5,141 nucleotides of DNA from Actinomycetota bacterium (GTDB lineage Bacteria > Actinomycetota > Actinomycetes > S36-B12), in contig JAQCBM010000164.1 in NCBI GenBank assembly GCA_027729865.1, forward strand, positions 1 to 5,141, in the 5' to 3' direction. The notes beneath the pieces are model-generated. The model made no database searches and was not told where the DNA came from. It was given only the letters and a program-made list of their open reading frames with translations. This document shows positions 1 through 5,141 of the stretch, in pieces. The translations under genes and the position numbers were made by a program. Every line of letters begins with the position of its first letter. The first letter of the stretch is position 1.

Positions 1-1158
1 TTTCTCGCCGGACAGATGACCTTCCAGTTGGATGCCAAGTTCGGTCTGGTGCTCCCGTGGTGGGTCTATGCCTTCATCATGCTCGCCCTCGTGTTCGCCC
101 TGTCGGCTGCGTCGGTGGACATCGGCGCGAAGGTGCTCGGCGTACTGCTCACCGTGGAACTCGTGGGATTGCTGCTTGTCGCATTGGCCGTCATCTTCCA
201 AGGTGGTGGGCCAGATGGTCTTGATTTCGGGGCGTCCTTCAGCCCAGCCAGCATCTTCTCCGAAGCCATCCCCGGCGGCGTGGGTATTGCATTTGCATTC
301 GCACTCGCATCCTTCATCGGCTTCGAAGCCACGGCGATCTATGGCGAGGAGTCCAAAGATCCCAAGCGCACAGTGCCGAAGGCCACCTACACCTCGGTGC
401 TGTTGATCACGGTGCTCTTCGGCGTGATCGGGTTTGGGCTCGTGTCAGGTCTCGGCGCTACTGACATTCAGAACAAGGTGTTTGAGGTGACCGCCATCGA
501 TGGCGAGCCTTTGGCAGATCCTGCTGCCATCTTGTTCTCTCTGAGCACCGAGTTCGTCGGATCGTGGTTGACCGAGTTGCTCGGCTGGTTGATTTTGACC
601 TCACTGTTCGCTGCTCTTCTAGCTTTCCAGAACAGTGCGGCGCGGTATTTCTTCGCGATGGGCCGCGCAGGCGTGCTTCCCAAAGCCCTGGATCGAACCA
701 ACGGTGCCCAAGCACCGATCTATGCCACCGGACTGGTGTCGATCCTCGGCGTTGGAATCGTGATCGTTGCGATCGTCCTCGGCTGGGATCCGATCCTGAA
801 CCTCTTCTTCTGGTTCGGAGCCGTAGCCGTGATTGCGATCGTGCTGACAGAGATTCTTGTCAGCATCTCTGTAATCGTGTACTTCAATCGGACCAAGGAA
901 GACACGCGTGTGTGGCAGACCAAGATCGCTCCGGTCTTGGCAATCATCGGTCTAGTGCTCGGTGAGTACATGCTGATGGCCCACTTCAATCTCTTCTCCG
1001 GCCTCTCCTCGACACCCGATGCATTGGCCTGGGAGCACAACACGACTGGCTGGATCTTGATCCTGCTGCCGTTCGTGATGTTCGTTATCGGATTGATTGT
1101 CGGGACAGCGCGCAAGAACAAGGAGAATTACGACGCAGTGCACAACTTTGCTTCGTAG
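1..1158 (+). CDS. APC-superfamily amino acid/amine permease, 3' part (N-terminus outside window)
   Basis: Inner-membrane secondary transporter of the APC superfamily, probably for an amino acid or amine; the substrate cannot be told. The frame is open to base 1, so the ATG at 16 is an internal Met, not the start. Numbering from that Met, nine hydrophobic segments are visible, near residues 12-32, 40-61, 87-107, 123-146, 180-204, 234-256, 263-290, 303-324 and 345-364. The motif at residues 99-123 (SFIGFEATAIYGEE, then KDPKRTVPKAT) matches helix 6 and the following loop in AdiC-like transporters, so helices 1-3, roughly 110-130 residues, are missing upstream. Residues 204-224 (FQNSAARYFFAMGRAGVLPK) match the conserved region after helix 8. 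The C-terminal tail is short and polar. The stop lies 16 bp before a strong hairpin. The gene points the same way as the GS-like ligase but is separated from it by the minus-strand operon. A role in importing the ligase's substrate is inferred from proximity only. Confidence 0.9.
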   Translation, partial: FLAGQMTFQLDAKFGLVLPWWVYAFIMLALVFALSAASVDIGAKVLGVLLTVELVGLLLVALAVIFQGGGPDGLDFGASFSPASIFSEAIPGGVGIAFAFALASFIGFEATAIYGEESKDPKRTVPKATYTSVLLITVLFGVIGFGLVSGLGATDIQNKVFEVTAIDGEPLADPAAILFSLSTEFVGSWLTELLGWLILTSLFAALLAFQNSAARYFFAMGRAGVLPKALDRTNGAQAPIYATGLVSILGVGIVIVAIVLGWDPILNLFFWFGAVAVIAIVLTEILVSISVIVYFNRTKEDTRVWQTKIAPVLAIIGLVLGEYMLMAHFNLFSGLSSTPDALAWEHNTTGWILILLPFVMFVIGLIVGTARKNKENYDAVHNFAS

Positions 1159-1174
1159 CACTCCGACGATCCAT

Positions 1175-1204
1175 CATTGGGGCGCCCTTCGGGGCGCCCC
1201 AATG
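1175..1204. terminator. Bidirectional intrinsic-type hairpin between convergent genes
   Basis: A perfect 13-bp inverted repeat (CATTGGGGCGCCC, 1175-1187; its complement, 1192-1204) encloses a TTCG loop at 1188-1191. On the plus strand this gives the very stable C(UUCG)G tetraloop. It lies 16 bp after the permease stop and 13 bp after the P450 stop on the other strand, where a shared terminator is expected. Neither side has a proper T-run: the plus side reads CGTTTGCTGTC and the minus side ATGGATCG. It would therefore be a T-poor terminator of the kind often proposed in actinobacteria, or a 3'-end stabilising hairpin. Confidence 0.8.
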
Positions 1205-1217
1205 CGTTTGCTGTCAT

Positions 1218-2435
1218 TCAGAGCTGAAAGACGCGACCGGGTAAGGACGCAATCCCGTTGACGAAGTTCGAGCGGGTACGAATAGTGGGACCATCAGTCT
1301 CGAAGCGGATCCGTAGTTTCACGATTTCTTCGAGGAGCACTCGAATTTCCATTCTTGCCAACGGAGCCCCTAGGCAGTGGTGCGGACCCTTAGCGCCGAA
1401 GGAGACTTGGGGCGGCTTGATCGGTCGGGTGATATCGAATGCCAGTGGGTTCTCGAACTCTCGTTCGTCGAAGTTGGCGGAGGCGTACCAAATGACGACC
1501 TTGTCATCCTCCTTGATCTGAATGCCCGCTAGTTCGGTATCGCACGTGGCCGTACGACGCATGTGCAGGACAGGTGTAGCGAAGCGGATGATTTCCTCGA
1601 CCGCTTGGTCGAGCAACTCCGGTTGGCGATGCAGAAGTTCGAGTTGGTCAGGGTTATCCATAAAGGCACGAATACCGTTACTGATAGCAGTTCGTGTGGT
1701 CTCGTTACCTGCAAAAACGAGCACGTGGAACATGTTCTTGTAGTCGTACTCGCTGAGCCGGTCACCCTCAACCTCGGTGTGCACCAATGTGGTGACGAGA
1801 TCGTCTTGCGGATCGCGCCTGCGCTCGCCACCGAGTTTGGCGCCATATTCGAAGAGTGCATGAGAAGCCGGTGAACTGAAGGGCAAGAGTTCCAAAGGCG
1901 TGGTGTTGCCGTAGGCATCGTCGGGTAGGTCGCTGGAGTCGATCAGTTCGTCGGAAAGTTGCACCATGAAATCGGTGTCCTCTTCTGGGACACCGAGGAT
2001 CCCGACGATCACACGGATCGGTAGCGGCGCTGAAATCGCTGAGACGATATCTACTCGCTCCGCTGCAACCGCGTCGCTCAAAAGCGTGTGTGTGATCTCG
2101 CGCGTGGTCTCTTCGTAACTACGGACTTTCCTGCCGGTGAAGGCGGGAATACCAAGTTTGCGAAGTCGAACGTGCTCAGGGGCATCGGTATCGATGATCG
2201 AGCGACGGGCATTCATCTGCTCTTCGGTGAGATCTGGGAGATTGGTCATGCCTCGTGCACTTGAAAACGTCTTTGGATCTCGGGTGACGGTAACGAGATC
2301 GGCATAACGAGTGACTGCCCAGTACGGACGCCCTTCATATTCCCGGAGCGCGACGGGTTCGTTGTCTCGCATATGTTGAAACACCGCATGGGGGATGCCA
2401 TCGCGATAGGTGTCGGGGTTGGTGATGTCGATCAT
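1218..2435 (-). CDS. Cytochrome P450, soluble bacterial class I type
   Basis: Heme-thiolate monooxygenase of 405 residues, a normal length for a soluble bacterial P450, with no membrane anchor. The C-helix HxxxR is H88-R92. The I-helix oxygen-activation motif is AGNETT (242-247). The K-helix ExxR is E281-R284. The heme loop is FGAKGPHHCLG (346-356), with C354 as axial thiolate. This loop has one residue more between Phe and Cys than the common FGxGxHxC form. The same register occurs in CYP124/CYP125-type enzymes (FGGxGxHxCxG), and the stretches RSNFVNGIASLP near the C-terminus and WYASANFDE (316-324) also recall that group. Those families oxidise sterol side chains, methyl-branched lipids or terpenoids, but the substrate here is not predictable. 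The ATG at 2435 is preceded by GGAGGA and overlaps the dehydrogenase stop as ATGA, so the gene is the second member of an operon. No ferredoxin or reductase gene is in the window. Family call near certain; subfamily weak. Confidence 0.97.
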   Translation of the reverse strand: MIDITNPDTYRDGIPHAVFQHMRDNEPVALREYEGRPYWAVTRYADLVTVTRDPKTFSSARGMTNLPDLTEEQMNARRSIIDTDAPEHVRLRKLGIPAFTGRKVRSYEETTREITHTLLSDAVAAERVDIVSAISAPLPIRVIVGILGVPEEDTDFMVQLSDELIDSSDLPDDAYGNTTPLELLPFSSPASHALFEYGAKLGGERRRDPQDDLVTTLVHTEVEGDRLSEYDYKNMFHVLVFAGNETTRTAISNGIRAFMDNPDQLELLHRQPELLDQAVEEIIRFATPVLHMRRTATCDTELAGIQIKEDDKVVIWYASANFDEREFENPLAFDITRPIKPPQVSFGAKGPHHCLGAPLARMEIRVLLEEIVKLRIRFETDGPTIRTRSNFVNGIASLPGRVFQL

Positions 2436-3406
2436 GATGTCCTCCGAGGATCGAGCACTATGCGCCCAGCTACGTCACCCAACGCCAGCCGATCCAAAGC
2501 TTGTTGTGCGGAATCCAAGGGAAGGACTTCCACAGGAGAAGCCAGTGGGTGCTTGTGAGCCAGATTCACTAACTCGCCGAGTTGATCCCGGGTACCCCAC
2601 ACCGATGTCATGAACTGGGCTTCGTGTGGGACAACTCCGAAGCCGAAAGGAATCGTCCCTCCATACAGACCTACGACTACGGCTATTCCTTGGCGGGCTA
2701 CATGCTGGGCAGCAGACTCGAGTGTTGCAGCAGCGCCTACAAAGTCAATAACTGCATCGAATGTCCCTTCCAACTCGCCAGGGTCACACACGGCATCGGC
2801 GCCGAGATCGACTGCCACCTGTCGCTTTGCCGGTGATGAGTCGACAACTGTGACCGTTGCATCGGTCAGAATCTTCAGGAATTGGATACCAAATTGCCCG
2901 AGTCCTCCGGCACCGAGAACCAGCGCTCGGGGCTTGACGGCCACATTGAGTTTGCCTTGGGTATGCCAGACCGCTCGGTAGGCGGTCAGTCCGCCGCACG
3001 CTAAGGGAGCAGTTCGAGACGGGTCCAGATCTCCGATGGGCACGAGGTAGGCATCGTCGGGAATCGCCATTTTCTCGGCGTATCCACCGTCGCGGAACAA
3101 GCCCGCCTCGGTCGCGTTTGGGCAAATCATTTCCTGCCCTGAGGAGCAGGCCCAGCAATCGGGCTGGCGGCATCCCCAGCACGCGTACACCAAGACGGGG
3201 CCAAGTTCAGGGTGGTTGCCCACCACCTCATGGCCCAAGATGATGGGCAGATTCGTCGGATAGTCGCCCGCAGCTGCGTGCAAGTCGGAATGGCAGATAC
3301 CGCAGGCCACCACGTCGATCACCGATCCGGGTGCCTGCCCGATGGGATCAGGCACTTCCTTAGGCTGGATGGGCTCCCCAGGACGATCCAGGACCATTGC
3401 GTGCAC
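2432..3406 (-). CDS. Zinc-dependent medium-chain alcohol dehydrogenase
   Basis: Cytoplasmic NAD-type MDR dehydrogenase of 324 residues (somewhat short for the family), expected to interconvert an alcohol and an aldehyde or ketone. The GroES-like domain holds catalytic-zinc ligands C35 (in ACGICHSD), H59-E60 (in ILGHEVVG) and C137 (in LACGGLTAY). The structural-zinc lobe has C79, C84, C87 and C95, with a wider gap between the first two Cys than the usual CxxC. The Rossmann glycines are GAGGLG (165-170), and D189 ending the next strand favours NAD over NADP. The GTG at 3406 is chosen because AGGAG lies five bases before it. The frame stays open to 3676, but that extension runs over the divergent ligase gene, lacks family similarity and would precede the typical MDR N-terminus (xAMVLDRPG). 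It is first in the operon with the P450, which begins within its stop codon. Oxidation of the P450's alcohol product is a natural inference. Confidence 0.95.
   Translation of the reverse strand: MHAMVLDRPGEPIQPKEVPDPIGQAPGSVIDVVACGICHSDLHAAAGDYPTNLPIILGHEVVGNHPELGPVLVYACWGCRQPDCWACSSGQEMICPNATEAGLFRDGGYAEKMAIPDDAYLVPIGDLDPSRTAPLACGGLTAYRAVWHTQGKLNVAVKPRALVLGAGGLGQFGIQFLKILTDATVTVVDSSPAKRQVAVDLGADAVCDPGELEGTFDAVIDFVGAAATLESAAQHVARQGIAVVVGLYGGTIPFGFGVVPHEAQFMTSVWGTRDQLGELVNLAHKHPLASPVEVLPLDSAQQALDRLALGDVAGRIVLDPRRTS
2440..2445 (-). promoter_or_regulatory. Shine-Dalgarno site of the P450 gene, inside the dehydrogenase 3' end
   Basis: On the minus strand GGAGGA lies four bases before the ATG at 2435. 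It sits inside the last codons of the upstream dehydrogenase. With the ATGA stop/start overlap (2432-2435) it fixes the P450 start and suggests translational coupling. Confidence 0.8.
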
Positions 3407-3411
3407 GCGGG

Positions 3412-3416
3412 CTCCT
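3412..3416 (-). promoter_or_regulatory. Shine-Dalgarno site deciding the GTG start of the dehydrogenase
   Basis: On the minus strand AGGAG is followed by five bases (CCCGC) and then GTG at 3406. The next in-frame ATG, at 3397, would sit 14 bases from this site, too far for a normal initiation site. GTG is therefore preferred. Confidence 0.75.
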
Positions 3417-3453
3417 AACCTCGAAAAAGGGGCGACGAAGAGACTCCGACGCA

Positions 3454-3467
3454 CTAGATTTATCAAG
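3454..3467. promoter_or_regulatory. Imperfect dyad, candidate operator
   Basis: CTAGATTTATCAAG matches its own reverse complement at 10 of 14 positions, as CTnGAT/ATCnAG half-sites around a TT centre. It overlaps the candidate plus-strand -10 box and lies in the middle of the divergent region. A regulator bound here could control both operons. Short imperfect dyads occur by chance in AT-rich DNA, so this is weak. Confidence 0.3.
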
Positions 3468-3494
3468 TATCCAAAAGGACGGCCCTGGAAGCAA

Positions 3495-3499
3495 GGGAG
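3495..3499 (+). promoter_or_regulatory. Shine-Dalgarno site of the GS-like ligase
   Basis: GGGAG (within AAGGGAG) lies seven bases before the ATG at 3507. It supports that start over the earlier in-frame ATG at 3342, which falls inside the divergent dehydrogenase gene. Confidence 0.75.
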
Positions 3500-3506
3500 T
3501 AGAGAA

Positions 3507-4862
3507 ATGGCCAAGCCGCGGCAGGGCGCGACATCGTGGCAGGACGTTGCCCGGGTGTGCGAGGAGAACAACATCCACACAGTGGAATGCATGTTCGTGG
3601 ACACCTGGGGGGTGCCGCGAGGTAAGCGCCTGCCTGTTCGGCACTTTCTGCGCGGGTCCGGCTTCGCTATCGCCAACGTCGTCTACACCTGGGATCCCAC
3701 CTGCTTCATCTTCGCCACTCCCTGGGTAGACGAGACCGATGGATTCCCCGATATGCACGCAGTCCCCGATCTTGATTCCTTCCGCATCGCAGGTTGGACG
3801 GACGGTGTTGCCGTGGTCATGTGCGATACCTACCACCCGGAGTCCGATCGGGTGATCGAGATGGATGCGCGTGGCATGCTCAAGAAGCAACTCGCTCGTC
3901 TTGCGGACATGGGCTTTGGAATGGACGCGGCAACTGAGCTCGAGTGCCACTTCTTCACAGCCGATTGGCAACCCTTGTACGACGACATCAACTGCTACTC
4001 GATTCAACGAGGAGCAGAGATGGAGTCCTTCATGCTGGATATCCGGGAGTCGCTGCGCAAGACGGGCATTGAAGTCGAGGCAAGTAATGTCGAGTACGGC
4101 CCTGGGCAGACGGAGATCAACCTGCGTTACGGACCGCTGATGGAAATGGCCGATGCGACGGTCTTGTTCAAATACATCGTCCGTCTGGTAGCTAAGAGAC
4201 ACGGCATCAACACCACGTTCATGGCGAAGCCGTACCTGTTGGAGGCAGGAAACGGCATGCATGTTCATCAGTCATTGACCAAGGATGGAAAAAACATCTT
4301 TGCCGAATCGGACGAGGATTCGGTGTTGGGCAACTCGTACATGCGGAAATACCTGAGTGGCCTGCTTGCCCATCACAAGGAACTGCAGTTGGTGATGACG
4401 CCGACGATCAGCGGGTACAAACGGCTTGAGGATTACTCGTTCTCGCCCACCCAGGTGACATGGGGCCTGGACCATCGACTCGTGGGCGTCCGGTCGATCG
4501 TGGGTGCAGGTGCCGCAAATCGACTCGAGGTGCGCTGGGCCGCCGCGGACGCGAATCCCTACCTGGTCCTCGCTGCGTGCTTGGCGGCTGGAATCGAGGG
4601 CCTGGAAGGTGAGGGCGAATTGATGTCACATGTGACCGGTGATCCGCACGCCGACGATCGCTGGGAGCGTCTACCTGCAAGCCTTTCCGGGGCGATCGAA
4701 AACTTCGACTCACCGTTCACGCGTAGCGTTTTCGGAGACACGTTCGTCGAAAACTTCCTGATCATGCAGCGGCGGGAAGCAGAGGAGTTCGCGGCGAATG
4801 CTGACCAGCCGGAAGGTCGAGTCAGTGATTGGGAGATCGCCCGCTACCGGGCTACGTTGTAG
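3507..4862 (+). CDS. Glutamine synthetase-family ligase, probable gamma-glutamyl-amine synthetase
   Basis: ATP-dependent ligase of 451 residues, cytoplasmic, expected to join glutamate's gamma-carboxyl to ammonia or, more likely, an amine. The N-terminal beta-grasp signature is FVDTWGVPRGK (30-40). The catalytic domain keeps the metal/substrate glutamates E144 and E146 (ELECHFF), E196 and E203 (EYGPGQTEINL), H252 and H254 (GNGMHVHQSL), R324 and R329 (DHRLVGVR), E341 and R343 (NRLEVRW) and the ANPYL motif (349-353). All key active-site positions are thus present. The NLYDLP-type adenylylation site of housekeeping GlnA is absent; the region reads ERLPASLSGAIE (387-398). The GPGQTEINLRYG form and this lack point to the PuuA/IpuC/GlnA3-4-like side of the family rather than central nitrogen assimilation. 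It is followed after two bases by a class I GATase-like gene, an arrangement known from aniline degradation (AtdA1/AtdA2) and, with another GATase-like hydrolase, from the Puu pathway. The family is certain; the amine specificity is inferred. Confidence 0.95.
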   Translation: MAKPRQGATSWQDVARVCEENNIHTVECMFVDTWGVPRGKRLPVRHFLRGSGFAIANVVYTWDPTCFIFATPWVDETDGFPDMHAVPDLDSFRIAGWTDGVAVVMCDTYHPESDRVIEMDARGMLKKQLARLADMGFGMDAATELECHFFTADWQPLYDDINCYSIQRGAEMESFMLDIRESLRKTGIEVEASNVEYGPGQTEINLRYGPLMEMADATVLFKYIVRLVAKRHGINTTFMAKPYLLEAGNGMHVHQSLTKDGKNIFAESDEDSVLGNSYMRKYLSGLLAHHKELQLVMTPTISGYKRLEDYSFSPTQVTWGLDHRLVGVRSIVGAGAANRLEVRWAAADANPYLVLAACLAAGIEGLEGEGELMSHVTGDPHADDRWERLPASLSGAIENFDSPFTRSVFGDTFVENFLIMQRREAEEFAANADQPEGRVSDWEIARYRATL

Positions 4863-4864
4863 GA

Positions 4865-5141
4865 ATGCGCGTCCTTCTGATAAGCCACGAGCCGCAAGCG
4901 GCACCTGGTCGCATCGGCCGGCGTCTTGCAGATCGTGGCATCGAGACACAGTTGCATGTCGTGCTGAGCGATCCAGGCGCACCGAACACCGACTTCCCAG
5001 ATCCGGGGGACTTCGATGCGGTCATCGCGTTTGGATCTTTCGCAAATGCACACGATCCAAAAGCGCAGGTTTGGGTGCAACCGGAAGTCGAGTACATACG
5101 GCAGCTCTCAGAGAGCGACAAGCCTTATCTTGGTGTGTGTT
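4865..5141 (+). CDS. Class I glutamine amidotransferase-like protein, 5' part (runs off window)
   Basis: The first 92 codons of a protein that begins MRVLLISHEP and continues open to the window end. The pattern HEPQAAPGRIGRRLADRG (8-25), then FDAVIAFGSFANAHD (54-68), then KPYLGVC (86-92) matches the N-terminal half of class I (triad) GATase-like domains of the GMP-synthase-like type. In these, a strand leads to the nucleophile elbow G-[IV]-C-x-G. C92, the last complete codon, should be that nucleophile; the His-Glu part of the triad lies outside. The ATG is two bases after the ligase stop (TAG at 4860-4862) and only a weak AGG precedes it, so translation probably depends on termination-reinitiation from the ligase. 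In the aniline pathway the analogous protein removes the gamma-glutamyl group; here hydrolysis of gamma-glutamyl amides is inferred from pairing with the ligase. A true ammonia-transferring role cannot be excluded. Confidence 0.85.
   Translation, partial: MRVLLISHEPQAAPGRIGRRLADRGIETQLHVVLSDPGAPNTDFPDPGDFDAVIAFGSFANAHDPKAQVWVQPEVEYIRQLSESDKPYLGVC

Larger units (their letters stand above)
3407..3506. promoter_or_regulatory. Divergent promoter region between dehydrogenase-P450 operon and ligase operon
   Basis: These 100 bp separate two divergent start codons and must hold the promoter of the minus-strand operon, and probably that of the plus-strand one. The best plus-strand candidate is GCGACG (3432-3437), a 17-bp spacer and TAGATT (3455-3460): the -10 fits TAnnnT, the -35 matches only in its GAC core. 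No convincing minus-strand -35/-10 pair was found, although the AT-rich patch 3455-3475 is the likely site. The individual boxes are tentative; the region as a whole is well supported by gene layout. Confidence 0.55.

Noticed and set aside
16..18. ATG at 16 as the permease start
   Set aside because: The frame is open to base 1, and helices 1-3 of the APC fold are missing, so the true start is upstream of the window.
720..1121. 133-residue open frame on the minus strand opposite the permease
   Set aside because: Composition is a mirror of the membrane-protein codons; no ribosome site or domain was seen.
1218..2435. Assigning the P450 to the morpholine/piperidine CYP151 family because a GS-like gene is near
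   Set aside because: I cannot align it to CYP151 here, and the heme loop register looks more like CYP124/125; the family is left open.
3342..3506. N-terminal extension of the ligase frame to an ATG at 3342 (506 residues)
   Set aside because: It overlaps the dehydrogenase coding start, and the ATG at 3507 has GGGAG at proper spacing and begins a normal GS N-terminus.
3407..3676. N-terminal extension of the dehydrogenase frame to an ATG at 3676 (414 residues)
   Set aside because: It would overlap the start of the divergent ligase by 170 bp, shows no family resemblance, and the GTG at 3406 has a well-placed AGGAG.
3360..4268. 302-residue open frame on the minus strand opposite the ligase
   Set aside because: No recognisable domain and no gene-like context; it is antisense to a well-conserved enzyme gene and is explained as a composition-driven shadow frame.
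1..5141. CRISPR arrays, tRNA/rRNA genes, insertion sequences or integration sites
   Set aside because: No regularly spaced repeats, cloverleaf-like segments, transposase frames or terminal inverted repeats were seen; coding genes fill almost the whole window.

Overview
The window reads as a catabolic (accessory-metabolism) stretch of a bacterial chromosome or large plasmid. Base composition is moderately G+C-rich, Shine-Dalgarno sites are good, and one gene starts with GTG. With the protein families present (class I P450 with a CYP124/125-like heme loop, short zinc alcohol dehydrogenase, non-canonical glutamine synthetase), this suggests an actinobacterium. The taxonomic call is an inference; nothing in the window proves it.

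Layout. (1) Positions 1-1158, plus strand: the 3' part of an APC-superfamily permease, with transmembrane helices 4-12 and no N-terminus. (2) Positions 1175-1204: a strong GC-rich hairpin between convergent genes, probably a terminator. (3) Positions 1218-3406, minus strand: a tight two-gene operon, transcribed as zinc alcohol dehydrogenase (GTG start at 3406) then cytochrome P450. The two genes share an ATGA overlap. (4) Positions 3407-3506: a 100-bp divergent promoter region with an imperfect dyad. (5) Positions 3507-4862, plus strand: a specialised glutamine-synthetase-family ligase with an intact active site but no recognisable adenylylation site. (6) From 4865 to the window end, plus strand: the start of a class I glutamine-amidotransferase-like protein, two bases after the ligase stop. 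It is cut off exactly at the expected nucleophilic cysteine.

How the genes may work together. A GS-like ligase paired with a class I GATase-like protein is the known signature of gamma-glutamylation routes for amines. Precedents are the Puu putrescine pathway and the AtdA1/AtdA2 (TdnQ/TdnT) pair of aniline oxidation. Here the pair is divergent from a P450 and an alcohol dehydrogenase. A reasonable hypothesis is an amine catabolic module: uptake by the permease, gamma-glutamyl ligation, P450 hydroxylation, alcohol oxidation and gamma-glutamyl removal. The order of steps and the substrate cannot be read from the sequence. No ferredoxin, ferredoxin reductase, aldehyde dehydrogenase or regulator gene is visible; these would have to lie outside the window.
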